Of a stretch of DNA of 64,000 bases, positions 30,035 to 38,004 are shown piece after piece. Below the pieces are notes generated by a model that saw only the letters and a program-made list of their open reading frames with translations, had not been told where the DNA came from and did no database searches. The position numbers and the translations under genes are program-made. This DNA is from Palsa-883 sp963847615. Lineage in GTDB: Bacteria; Pseudomonadota; Alphaproteobacteria; Acetobacterales; Acetobacteraceae. Every line of letters starts with the position of its first letter. Positions within the stretch are counted from its first letter, which is position 1. Where the stretch lies: assembly GCA_963847615.1 (NCBI GenBank), contig CAWKAN010000017.1, positions 310,001 through 374,000 on the forward strand, in the 5' to 3' direction.

Positions 30035-30051
30035 CCAAACCAAAACTCATG

Positions 30052-30097
30052 CCAGCGGCCCAGCACCAGCCGATGGGTCAAGACTTTGGGCCGCTGG
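30052..30097. repeat. Hairpin between the two group II introns
   Basis: CCAGCGGCCCA (30052-30062) pairs with TGGGCCGCTGG (30087-30097). Both introns begin close to this hairpin, in opposite directions: at 30034 on the minus strand and 30100 on the plus strand. Confidence 0.75.
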
Positions 30098-30456
30098 TAG
30101 TGCGTCGGGAGACCGGCAAGGAGCAGGAGGTGAAAGTCCACTACGGTGAAGACCTAGCGAGTCACGCCGGCCCCGCGCCGTGCGTCGTGTTCCGCGAGGG
30201 GCAGGGCGAAGCGTCGGCAGGGGAGCGTGCAGGCTGGCCATTGAGCCGCGTAAGGCCGAAATCCCGGGTGCCGACAGGGTTACCAACCTGGAAGGCAACA
30301 CGTCCTGCTGCGCTATCGCGAGCGGTGGGCGACCCGGCGCGGTCAGAGACCCCAGCATGCATGGACGCTTCTTGTTCGGGAACCGAGAGATCTCATTCTT
30401 GGCCGGTGGCGCAAACTGCCGGTCCGCGTCGGGAAGGTGAGGAGCCGTAGCCGGCG

Positions 30457-31986
30457 ATGCACGGGGGTGAGAAGTCAGACCTGGCCATAGTAGCTGTGAA
30501 GCCTGCGAACAACTCCGGGCAACCGGATGCGGAGCGGGTGGAGCCAAGGGCCGGGGCCGAGGGAAATGTGGGCCAGCAGCGCACTCGCCGGGCACAGGAC
30601 CGGGCAAGCGTGTCACAGGGGCTGGACCGCATACGGAAAGCTGCGAAGGAAAGGAAGAAGGAAAGGTTCACCGCGCTTCTCCACCATGTCGATGTCCCGA
30701 TGCTGCGGACGGCGTTCTATGCCCTCAGGCGGGATGCTGCTCCCGGAGCGGACGGGCTGACGTGGCAGGACTACGAGACAGACCTCGATCACAGGATCGA
30801 GGACCTGCACGACCGGGTCCATCGGGGAGCGTATCGGGCGCAACCATCCCGGAGGAGGTTCATACCGAAGCCGGATGGGCGACAGCGTCCGCTGGCGATT
30901 GCCGCGCTGGAGGACAAGATTGTCCAGCGCGCGGTCGCGATGGTGCTGAATGCGATCTACGAGGAAGACTTCCTCGGGTTCTCGTATGGGTTCCGCCCCG
31001 GACGCAGCCAGCACGATGCGCTGGATGCCCTGGTGGTTGGGATCGGCAACACCAAGGTGAACTGGATACTGGACGCCGACATCCGGTCATTCTTCGATAT
31101 GGTCAGCCAGGAGTGGCTGGTCCGGTTCGTGGAGCACCGGGTCGGCGACCGCCGCATCATCCGCCTGATCCAGAAATGGCTGAGGGCGGGTATTCTCGAA
31201 GACGAGGTTGTAACTGTCAGTGAAAGGGGAACCGGGCAGGGGTCGGTAATCTCGCCGCTGCTCGCGAATATCTACCTGCACTACGTCTTCGATCTCTGGG
31301 CCAACCGCTGGCGACAGCGGGAGGCCACCGGCGACATGATCGTCGTGCGCTACGCGGACGATATCGTCGTGGGGTTCGAGCACGAGGCCGATGCCCATCG
31401 GTTCCTCGGAATGATGCGAGCACGTCTGGAAGAGTTCGCACTGACGCTGCATCCGGAGAAGACCCGCCTGATCGAATTCGGCCGCCGAGCGGCGGAGCGG
31501 AGAGAAAGGCGCGGGCTGGGCAGGCCGGAAACTTTCAACTTCCTGGGCTTTACCTTGATCTGCGGCAAGTCGCGACGTGGCAAGTTCCTGCTATGGCGGA
31601 AATCCCGGCGCGACCGGTTGCAGGCGAAGCTTCTGGCGGTGACGGAGGAAATGCGGCGGCGGATGCACCAGCCGATCCCCCGACAAGGGGAGTGGCTGCG
31701 ACAGGTGGTCACCGGGTATTTTGCCTATCACGCGGTGCCGACCAACATCCGTGCTCTCCAGACTTTCCGCGACTGCGTGGTTCGGCTCTGGCGGCGGTCG
31801 CTTCGGCGACGCGGGCAGCGCGACAAGACGACGTGGGAGCGGATCAAGCGGCTGGCAGAGGACTTCCTGCCGAAGCCGCGCATCCTCCATCCCTGGCCCG
31901 AGCAACGCTTCGCCGTCAAACACCCGAGGTGGGAGCCGTATGCGGGAATGCCGCTCGTACGGCTCTGTGCGGGGGGCGCGCAGTAA
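30457..31986 (+). CDS. ltrA: Group II intron reverse transcriptase/maturase
   Basis: A 509-residue protein that helps the intron fold, splice and reverse-transcribe itself. The RT domain has FIPKPDGRQRPLAIAALEDK, FGFRPG-like GFSYGFRPGRSQHDALDAL, DADIRSFFD, GTGQGSVISPLLANIYLHYV and the catalytic YADD near residue 298 (VVRYADDIVVGF). The maturase (domain X) follows, with LRQVVTGYFAYHAVPTNIRA. I see no HNH endonuclease motif. Its last residues are encoded by the domain V and VI region of the intron itself. All catalytic aspartates are present, so it may be active and may also serve the ORF-less intron next to it. Confidence 0.93.
   Translation: MHGGEKSDLAIVAVKPANNSGQPDAERVEPRAGAEGNVGQQRTRRAQDRASVSQGLDRIRKAAKERKKERFTALLHHVDVPMLRTAFYALRRDAAPGADGLTWQDYETDLDHRIEDLHDRVHRGAYRAQPSRRRFIPKPDGRQRPLAIAALEDKIVQRAVAMVLNAIYEEDFLGFSYGFRPGRSQHDALDALVVGIGNTKVNWILDADIRSFFDMVSQEWLVRFVEHRVGDRRIIRLIQKWLRAGILEDEVVTVSERGTGQGSVISPLLANIYLHYVFDLWANRWRQREATGDMIVVRYADDIVVGFEHEADAHRFLGMMRARLEEFALTLHPEKTRLIEFGRRAAERRERRGLGRPETFNFLGFTLICGKSRRGKFLLWRKSRRDRLQAKLLAVTEEMRRRMHQPIPRQGEWLRQVVTGYFAYHAVPTNIRALQTFRDCVVRLWRRSLRRRGQRDKTTWERIKRLAEDFLPKPRILHPWPEQRFAVKHPRWEPYAGMPLVRLCAGGAQ
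31933..31965 (+). ncRNA. Group II intron domain V
   Basis: A 33-base hairpin beginning GAGCCGTATGCGGGAATGCC and ending CTCGTACGGCTC: the catalytic core hairpin of group II introns. It is read through by the 3' end of the maturase gene. Confidence 0.88.
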
Positions 31987-32104
31987 TGCGCGTCCCTACC
32001 GCGATTGACAGGCGGGCAGCGGTGTGCATGTCGTGCGTTCCTTCGACCCGGCCCGGGATGACAGGCGCTCAGGTGAGGCTCGCAGGGGTGCGCGCGGCCG
32101 ATGT

Positions 32105-32147
32105 CTCCGGCCCGAAATGATGGCAGCGTTATCATTCCGGGCCGGAG
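32105..32147. repeat. Hairpin of the CGGCCCGAAATGAT type
   Basis: CTCCGGCCCGAAATGAT pairs with ATCATTCCGGGCCGGAG over 16 of 17 positions. It shares its arm with the repeat at 29280-29332 and lies about 100 bp beyond the intron. Confidence 0.75.
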
Positions 32148-32195
32148 GGATGACATCGACCTCCCGCGATCCCGACCGACCGGCCGGCGCCGGGG

Positions 32196-33275
32196 TTACG
32201 TCAGCGTCGCGCGTCCGTACTGCTCCGGCAACGGCGGCTTCACCCCTAGCGTCTTCGCCGCGCGCGCCGGCCAGGCGGGATCGGCCAGCAGCGCGCGGGC
32301 CAGCAGCACAATGTCGGCGCGGCCGTTGGCGATGATCTCGGCGGCATGGCTCGCCTCGGTGATCAGCCCCACCGCGCCGGTGGCGATGCCGGCGCCGTGC
32401 CGCACGGCCTCCGCGAACGGCACCTGGTAGCCCGGGTGCAGTGACGGAATGCGCACGTCCGGCGAAACCCCGCCGGAGGAGCAGTCGATCAGATCCACGT
32501 CGCCGCGCGCCGCGAGCTTGCGGCACAGCGCGACCGTGTCCTCGATCGTCAGGCCGCCCGGCAGGTAATCGGAACACGACAGCCGCACGAACAGCGGCAG
32601 CTCGGCCGGCCACTCGGCCCGCACGGCGTCGAGCGTCTCCATCAGGAACCGCGCGCGGCCATCAAGGTCGCCGCCATAGGCGTCGTTGCGATGGTTGGCG
32701 ATCGGCGACAGGAACGCATGCAGCAGGTAGCCGTGCGCGGCGTGCAGCTCGGCGACCTTAAAGCCCGCCTCGCGCGCCATCCGGGCAGTCGCGGCGAACT
32801 GCGCGGCGATCTCTGCGATGCCGGCCTGGGTGAGCATCGTGGGCTCGGTCGCGCCGGGAACGAACGGGATCGGGCTCGGCGCCAGCGGGACCCAGCCGCC
32901 CTCGGCGGGCGAGACCGGCGTGCCGCCGTCCCAGGGGCGGCGCGCGCTGGCCTTGCGCCCGGCATGGGCAAGCTGGACGCCGGGGACCGCGCCACAGCGC
33001 GTGATGATGGCGGCGACGCGCGCCAGCAGCGCCTGATGCTGGGGGTTCCACAGGCCCAGGCAGTGTCCGGTGATGCGGGCGGCAGCGGAGACGTGGGTCG
33101 CCTCGGTGAAGACGATCCCGGCGCCGCCGGCCGCCTTGGCGCCAAGCTGCTGGATGTGCCAGTCGTCGCCCAAACCGTCGACGGCGCTGTATTGGCACAT
33201 TGGTGAAACCGCGATGCGGTTGCGGGCGGTGACCGATCGGAAGGTGACCGGCTCGAACAGGGTCGAGGTAGCCAT
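32196..33275 (-). CDS. Old yellow enzyme family NADH:flavin oxidoreductase (YqjM-like)
   Basis: A 359-residue FMN-dependent ene-reductase that reduces activated double bonds. It starts MATSTLFEPVTFRSVTARNR and has AVSPMCQYSAVDG near residue 22 (the Cys of YqjM-type enzymes), GVQLAHAGRKASARRPWDGG, AELHAAHGYLLHAFLSPIAN with the paired histidine/tyrosine, and NHRNDAYGGDLDGRARF. VGLITEASHAAEIIANGRAD binds the FMN phosphate. It stands alone on the minus strand, beyond the intron. Confidence 0.9.
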   Translation of the reverse strand: MATSTLFEPVTFRSVTARNRIAVSPMCQYSAVDGLGDDWHIQQLGAKAAGGAGIVFTEATHVSAAARITGHCLGLWNPQHQALLARVAAIITRCGAVPGVQLAHAGRKASARRPWDGGTPVSPAEGGWVPLAPSPIPFVPGATEPTMLTQAGIAEIAAQFAATARMAREAGFKVAELHAAHGYLLHAFLSPIANHRNDAYGGDLDGRARFLMETLDAVRAEWPAELPLFVRLSCSDYLPGGLTIEDTVALCRKLAARGDVDLIDCSSGGVSPDVRIPSLHPGYQVPFAEAVRHGAGIATGAVGLITEASHAAEIIANGRADIVLLARALLADPAWPARAAKTLGVKPPLPEQYGRATLT

Positions 33276-33312
33276 GGACTCGATGCTCCGTCAGGGTGAT
33301 CGCGGATACCCA

Positions 33313-33478
33313 TAAAGGTCAGGGCGCCGCCCTGAAACCCGCCAGAGGGGCGTTGCCCCCCCATGGTACCATTGGGAACCCCCCGCCAAGGGCTCGCCCT
33401 TGGCGGGGTTCCCAATGGTACCATGGGGGGGGCAGCGCCCCTTGGTGGGGTCTGGGGCGAAGCCCCAGCCGGCCTTCA
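33313..33478. repeat. Palindromic element C
   Basis: Short copy: GGTCAGGGCGCCGCCCTG, then a central hairpin with arms CCCCATGGTACCATTGGGAA and its complement (about 33357-33429) enclosing CCGCCAAGGGCTCGCCCTTGG, then GGGGCAGCGCCCCTTGG and CTGGGGCGAAGCCCCAG. The outermost arms (AAAGG and GGCCTT) match poorly. It lies between the divergent-reading OYE gene start and the end of the cytochrome c gene. Confidence 0.82.
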
Positions 33479-33504
33479 ATCGCCAGCCCCGTCGCGAGCG
33501 TCCG

Positions 33505-33844
33505 TCACTTACGCAAGCTGAGGATATACGCCGAGACGTCGGCGATATCGTCGCGGCTAAGAGCCAAGTCGGGCATTCGCGCATGTGGCGTTCAACAGGA
33601 AGACGACCAGCGACGCCGGCGTGGTCGATTTCATCGCCGCGATTGCCGCAAATGTTGGCACCGCGTCGCTACCCTGACGTTGCTGCGTGGGATCGACCAC
33701 ATGGCAGGAGCTGCACCAGCGCTGTGCCAACGCATGGCCGGCGAAGCGATTGCCGCTCTCTTGTGCCCCGGCCCGCAGCGGGAGCAACGCCAGTACCGCC
33801 ACGGCAACGACGTGGACCAATCCGTATGGCTTGCCCCTGTGCAT
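33505..33844 (-). pseudogene. Class I cytochrome c, frameshifted
   Basis: A small exported haem protein. From ATG 33844 it has a signal peptide (LVHVVAVAVLALLPLRAGAQ), then the haem-binding CSSCH in LAQRWCSSCHVVDPTQQ. At about 33585 one extra base shifts the frame; the distal-ligand methionine (HARMPDLALSRDDIADVSAY) and the C-terminal helix ILSLRK are read only in +1. Correcting it gives 112 residues, the normal size for a monohaem cytochrome c. Without correction the sixth haem ligand would be lost. Confidence 0.75.
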
Positions 33845-33943
33845 CGCGGCATCTGGGGCGTGGCGAGGGCTTCGGGCATTGATCCTGGTCAATTTGCCTC
33901 GGGTGGTTTGTGCCGCGCGGGCCGCATGCTAGAGGAGCCGGCC

Positions 33944-34432
33944 ATGTCAGACACCAGCACCCTGCCTCCGCTCGCCGTCGCCTTCGGGGCCGACCATGCG
34001 GGCGTCGCCCTCAAGGACCACCTGGCCGCCGCGCTGCGCACGGAGGGCTTTGTCGTGCACGATCTCGGCACCAAGGGAACCCGGTCGGTCAACTATCCGG
34101 ATTATGCCGCGCGCGTTGCCGCTGCGGTGGCCGAGGGCGAGGTGCAGTTCGGCGTGCTGATCTGCGGCACCGGCATCGGCATGGCGATCGCCGCCAACCG
34201 CAATCCGGCGATCCGCTGCGCGGTGGTCCACGACGTCACCTCGGCCCGTCTCAGCCGGGCGCACAACAATGCCAACGTGCTGGCGCTCGGCGCCAGGCTG
34301 ATCGGCGAGGTGGTGGCGCTCGACTGCCTGCACGCATTCATCGCCACCGGCTTCGAGGGCGGGCGCCACGCCGCCCGGGTTGCCAAGTTGGGGGCGGCCG
34401 GACCGGGTGGGGCGGGAAAGCCCGGCGCATGA
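33944..34432 (+). CDS. rpiB: Ribose-5-phosphate isomerase B
   Basis: A 162-residue RpiB/LacAB-family isomerase that interconverts ribose 5-phosphate and ribulose 5-phosphate, the latter feeding the ribB reaction further down the cluster. It has AVAFGADHAGVALKDHLAAA, DLGTKGTRSVNYPDYAARVA and the catalytic C74 in LICGTGIGMAIAANRNPAI. HNNANVLALGARLIG is also conserved. ATG 33944 has AGAGGAG upstream. Its stop overlaps the glyA start (ATGA). The C-terminus is extended by about 15 residues of Gly/Ala/Pro. Confidence 0.95.
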   Translation: MSDTSTLPPLAVAFGADHAGVALKDHLAAALRTEGFVVHDLGTKGTRSVNYPDYAARVAAAVAEGEVQFGVLICGTGIGMAIAANRNPAIRCAVVHDVTSARLSRAHNNANVLALGARLIGEVVALDCLHAFIATGFEGGRHAARVAKLGAAGPGGAGKPGA

Positions 34433-35733
34433 ACGAGCAGTCGCCCGCCACCAGCCTGCAGCGGTTTTTTACCGCTCCGCTGGCCGAAACCGATCCCGAG
34501 CTGGCCGCCGCCATCGGCGCCGAGCTGGCGCGCCAGCAGGACGGCATCGAACTGATCGCCTCGGAGAACATCGTCTCCGCCGCGGTGCTGGAGGCGCAGG
34601 GCTCGGTCCTGACCAACAAATACGCCGAGGGCTATCCCGGAAGGCGCTACTACGGCGGCTGCGTGCACGTGGACGTGGCCGAGCGGCTGGCGATCGAGCG
34701 CGCCTGCAAGCTGTTCGACTGCGGCTTCGCCAACGTGCAGCCGCACTCCGGCGCGCAAGCGAACCAGGCGGTGTTCCTGGCGCTGCTGTCGCCGGGCGAC
34801 ACCATCCTCGGCATGAGCCTGGCGGCCGGCGGGCACCTGACGCACGGCGCCGCACCCAACCTGTCGGGCAAATGGTTCCGCGCGGTGCAGTATGGTGTGC
34901 GCCGGGAAGACGGGCTGTTGGACTACGAGCAACTCGAAGCGCTGGCCCGCGCCGAGCGGCCGAAGCTGATCATCGCCGGCGGGTCGGCCTATCCGCGGTT
35001 CATCGACTTTGCCCGCATCCGCCGCATCGCCGACGAGGTGGGCGCCTACGTCATGGTCGACATGGCGCATTTCGCCGGCCTGGTGGCCGCCGGGCTGTTC
35101 CCCAGCCCGCTGCCGCACGCCCACGTGGTCACCACCACCACGCACAAGACGCTGCGCGGCCCGCGCGGCGGCATGGTGCTGGCGAACGACGCGGACATCG
35201 GCAAGAAGATCAACAGCGCGGTCTTCCCCGGGCTGCAGGGCGGCCCGCTGATGCACGTGATCGCGGCCAAGGCCGCCGCCTTCGGCGAGGCGCTGCGCCC
35301 GGCGTTCCGCGCCTACCAGAAGGCGGTCGCCGAGAACGCCAAGGTGCTGGCCGCGACCCTGGCCGAGCAGGGGCTGGCGATCGTCACCGGCGGCACCGAC
35401 AGCCACCTGCTGCTGGTCGACCTGCGGCCCAAGCACGTCACCGGCAAGCAAGCCGAGGCCAGCCTGGAGCGCGCCCGGATCACTGCCAACAAGAACGCCA
35501 TCCCGTTCGACCCGGAGAAGCCGACGATCACCTCCGGCGTGCGGCTCGGCTCGCCGGCCGCCACCACCCGCGGCTTCGGCCCGGCCGAGTTCCGCGAGGT
35601 CGGGCTGATGATCACCGAGGTGCTGGACGCGCTCGGCCGCTCCAACGACGGCCGCAACGACGCGGCGGAAGCAGCCGTCGGCGCCCGGGTTGGGGCGCTC
35701 TGCGCGCGCTTCCCGATCTACCGCGGGCGCTGA
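34429..35733 (+). CDS. glyA: Serine hydroxymethyltransferase
   Basis: A 434-residue PLP enzyme that converts serine and tetrahydrofolate to glycine and methylene-tetrahydrofolate, which thyX also needs. Conserved blocks are ELIASENIVSAAVLEAQGSV, YAEGYPGRRYYGGC, and TTTTHKTLRGPRGGMVLAND, whose lysine (near residue 241) holds PLP. DPEKPTITSGVRLGSPAATT closes the active site. The start ATG overlaps the rpiB stop, so translation is coupled. The gene is intact and the length is typical. Confidence 0.97.
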   Translation: MNEQSPATSLQRFFTAPLAETDPELAAAIGAELARQQDGIELIASENIVSAAVLEAQGSVLTNKYAEGYPGRRYYGGCVHVDVAERLAIERACKLFDCGFANVQPHSGAQANQAVFLALLSPGDTILGMSLAAGGHLTHGAAPNLSGKWFRAVQYGVRREDGLLDYEQLEALARAERPKLIIAGGSAYPRFIDFARIRRIADEVGAYVMVDMAHFAGLVAAGLFPSPLPHAHVVTTTTHKTLRGPRGGMVLANDADIGKKINSAVFPGLQGGPLMHVIAAKAAAFGEALRPAFRAYQKAVAENAKVLAATLAEQGLAIVTGGTDSHLLLVDLRPKHVTGKQAEASLERARITANKNAIPFDPEKPTITSGVRLGSPAATTRGFGPAEFREVGLMITEVLDALGRSNDGRNDAAEAAVGARVGALCARFPIYRGR

Positions 35734-35739
35734 ACCGCC

Positions 35740-36225
35740 ATGCGCTGTCCGTTCTGTGGCCACGACGACACCCAGGTCAAGGACAGCCGTCCGACTGAGG
35801 ACAACGCCGCGATCCGCCGCCGCCGCTCCTGCGGCAACTGCGGCCAGCGCTTCACCACGATCGAGAGGGTGCAGCTCCGCGAGCTGACCGTGGTGAAATC
35901 GGACGGCAGGCGGGTGCCGTTCGACCGCGATAAGCTGGCGCGTTCGATCCGGATCGCGCTGCGCAAGCGGCCGATCCAGGAGGAGCGCATCGAACGCATC
36001 GTCAACGGCGTGGTGCGCCAGCTTGAAGCATCCGGTGAAAGCGACATCCCGTCCAAGCAGATCGGCGAACTGGTGATGGACACGCTGAAGGAACTCGACC
36101 CGGTGGCCTATGTCCGGTTCGCCAGCGTCTACCGGAATTTCCGTGAAGCCAAAGATTTCGAAGACTTCGTTGGTTCATTAGATGAGGCCGACAGGACGGG
36201 TGATGGCCGCACCGCCAAGCGTTGA
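35740..36225 (+). CDS. nrdR: Transcriptional repressor NrdR
   Basis: A 161-residue ATP/dATP-sensing repressor of ribonucleotide reductase genes. The N-terminal zinc ribbon is MRCPFCGHDDTQVKDSRP with a second pair in RRRSCGNCGQRFTTIERVQL. The ATP-cone domain follows (TVVKSDGRRVPFDRDKLARS to YVRFASVYRNFREAKDFEDF). It lies 6 bp after glyA and its 3' end overlaps the ribD start, an order common in alphaproteobacteria. Confidence 0.96.
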   Translation: MRCPFCGHDDTQVKDSRPTEDNAAIRRRRSCGNCGQRFTTIERVQLRELTVVKSDGRRVPFDRDKLARSIRIALRKRPIQEERIERIVNGVVRQLEASGESDIPSKQIGELVMDTLKELDPVAYVRFASVYRNFREAKDFEDFVGSLDEADRTGDGRTAKR

Positions 36226-37372
36226 GGCGGTCCCGGATGCGGCGCGGGATGCGACCCCGAATGCAACCTCGGACGTGACGGGCGACGCGGCGCACATGCG
36301 CGCCGCGCTGGCGCTGGCCCGCCGCGGCCTGGGAAACACCTGGCCCAACCCCTCGGTCGGCTGCGTCGTGGTGCGCGACGGGCGCGTGGTTGGCCGCGCC
36401 GTCACCGCCCCGGGCGGCCGCCCGCACGCCGAGCCTTGCGCGCTGGAGATGGCCGGCCCCCTGGCGCGCGGCGCCACCGTCTATGTGACGCTGGAGCCCT
36501 GCAACCACTGGGGGCAGACGCCACCATGTTCCGAGGCGCTGATCGAGGCCGGCGTGGCTCGCGTCGTCGTCGCCATGCGCGATCCCGATCCGCGGGTGGA
36601 CGGCGAGGGGATAGAACGGCTGCGTGCCGCCGGCATCGCAGTGACCGAGGGCGTGCTGGCGCCCGAGGCGCATGACCTGGCCGCCGGCTTCGCCTCAAGG
36701 ATGCTGCGGCACCGGCCGCTGGTGACGCTGAAGCTCGCCGCCACGCTGGACGGGCGGATCGCCACCGGCGCGGGCGAGAGCCGCTGGATCACCGGGGCGC
36801 CGGCGCGACGCGCGGCACACGCCCTGCGCGGCCGGCACGACGCGGTGCTGGTCGGCGTCGGCACGGTGCGGGCCGACGATCCCGACCTGACCTGCCGCAT
36901 CGCGGGGTTTCGCGCCACCAAGCTGGTGCGGATCGTCGTCGATACCCATCTGCATACTCCGTTGACCGCGCGCCTCGTCGCCACCGCCGCCGAAACCCCG
37001 ACCTGGATGCTGATCCGCGACGGCACCGATCCCGAGCGCCGCCGGGCCTTTGCCGATCTGGACGTGCGGGTGATCGAGACGCCGGGCGCGGCGGTCGGCA
37101 TCGACCTCGCCAAGGGGTTGGCCGCCCTGGCCGAGGCCGGGTTGACGCGCATCCTGGTGGAGGGCGGTGCCAAGATCGCTGCCGCGCTGCTGCGCGCCGA
37201 CCTGGTTGACCGGATCGCCTGGTTCCACGCTCCCGCGGTGATGGGGGGGGACGGCTTGCCGGCCGTGCAGGCGTTCGGCATCGAGCACCTGGCGCAGATG
37301 CCGCGTTTTGGCCTTCGCGCCATGCGTCAGCTCGGGGACGACATGCTGAGCGAATTCGAGAGGATTGGCTGA
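36203..37372 (+). CDS. ribD: Bifunctional riboflavin deaminase/reductase
   Basis: A 389-residue enzyme for two steps of riboflavin synthesis. The N-terminal deaminase has WPNPSVGCVVVRDGRVVGRA, zinc ligand H75 in RPHAEPCALEMAG and EPCNHWGQTPPCSEALIEAG. The C-terminal reductase (from about residue 160) has LKLAATLDGRIATGAGESRW and RILVEGGAKIAAALLRADLV. I prefer ATG 36203, which has GGACGGG upstream and overlaps nrdR by 23 bases; ATG 36182 is possible. The stop overlaps the ribE start (TGATG). Confidence 0.94.
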   Translation: MAAPPSVEAVPDAARDATPNATSDVTGDAAHMRAALALARRGLGNTWPNPSVGCVVVRDGRVVGRAVTAPGGRPHAEPCALEMAGPLARGATVYVTLEPCNHWGQTPPCSEALIEAGVARVVVAMRDPDPRVDGEGIERLRAAGIAVTEGVLAPEAHDLAAGFASRMLRHRPLVTLKLAATLDGRIATGAGESRWITGAPARRAAHALRGRHDAVLVGVGTVRADDPDLTCRIAGFRATKLVRIVVDTHLHTPLTARLVATAAETPTWMLIRDGTDPERRRAFADLDVRVIETPGAAVGIDLAKGLAALAEAGLTRILVEGGAKIAAALLRADLVDRIAWFHAPAVMGGDGLPAVQAFGIEHLAQMPRFGLRAMRQLGDDMLSEFERIG

Positions 37373-38004
37373 TGTTCACCGGCATCGTCACCGCGCTCGG
37401 CACCGTCCGCGCGATCACCGCCCCCGGGCATGACCCGGGGGTCGGCGAGGGCCACGACATGCGGCTGGTCATCGCGGTACCGCCGGGCTTCCTCGACGAC
37501 CCCACCCTGGGCGAGGTCGCGCTCGGTGCCTCGATCGCCTGCTCCGGCTGCTGCCTGACCGTGGTGGAGATCGAGCCCGACAGCTTCGCCGCCGACGCCT
37601 CCGCCGAAACCCTGGCGAAGACCACGCTCGGCACCTGGCGCGTCGGCACCAGGGTCAACCTGGAGCGTTCGCTGCGGGTCGGCGACGAATTGGGCGGGCA
37701 CCTGGTCTCCGGCCACGTCGATGGCGTCGGCACGGCGCTGTCGGCGAGCCCGGAAAACGCCTCGACCCGCTGGCGTTTCCGCGTGCCCGCCGAGCTGGCC
37801 CGGTTCATCGCCGCCAAGGGCAGCGTCGCGATCGACGGCGTGTCATTGACGGTCAATGATGTTGCGGCCGATACCTTCGGTGTGAACATCATCCCGCACA
37901 CCGCCGCGGTGACCCGGTTCGGCAGCCTCGCGCCGGGCGACCCGGTGAACATCGAAATCGACATGCTGGCCCGCTACGTCGCGCGGCAGGCGGAGTTTCG
38001 CTGA
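37372..38004 (+). CDS. ribE: Riboflavin synthase, alpha subunit
   Basis: A 210-residue two-domain enzyme that dismutates two lumazines into riboflavin. It begins MFTGIVTALGTVRAI. The repeated domains show GASIACSGCCLTVVEI and GSVAIDGVSLTVND, each with the conserved xSxxVxGVCLTV-type pattern. HLVSGHVDGVGTALS joins them. Start and stop both overlap neighbours (TGATG), so ribD-ribE-ribB(X) are tightly coupled. No FMN riboswitch is seen before any of them. Confidence 0.95.
   Translation: MFTGIVTALGTVRAITAPGHDPGVGEGHDMRLVIAVPPGFLDDPTLGEVALGASIACSGCCLTVVEIEPDSFAADASAETLAKTTLGTWRVGTRVNLERSLRVGDELGGHLVSGHVDGVGTALSASPENASTRWRFRVPAELARFIAAKGSVAIDGVSLTVNDVAADTFGVNIIPHTAAVTRFGSLAPGDPVNIEIDMLARYVARQAEFR

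Larger units (their letters stand above)
30100..32005 (+). mobile_element. Complete group II intron with maturase gene (about 1.9 kb)
   Basis: Starts GTGCGTCGGGAGACCGGCAA, a typical GUGYG 5' end, right behind a hairpin. It contains the reverse transcriptase gene, a domain V hairpin at 31933-31965, domain VI, and ends CCCTACCGCGAT at about 32005. The 3' boundary is placed by comparison with the minus-strand relative, which ends in the same 12 bases; the true end could lie up to 6 bases earlier if CGCGAT is exon sequence. Insertion next to a stem-loop rather than inside a gene explains why no split gene is seen. Confidence 0.85.

Noticed and set aside
35740..37372. FMN riboswitch for the rib genes
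   Set aside because: ribD overlaps nrdR, leaving no room for a leader, and no RFN-like sequence is visible before rpiB.
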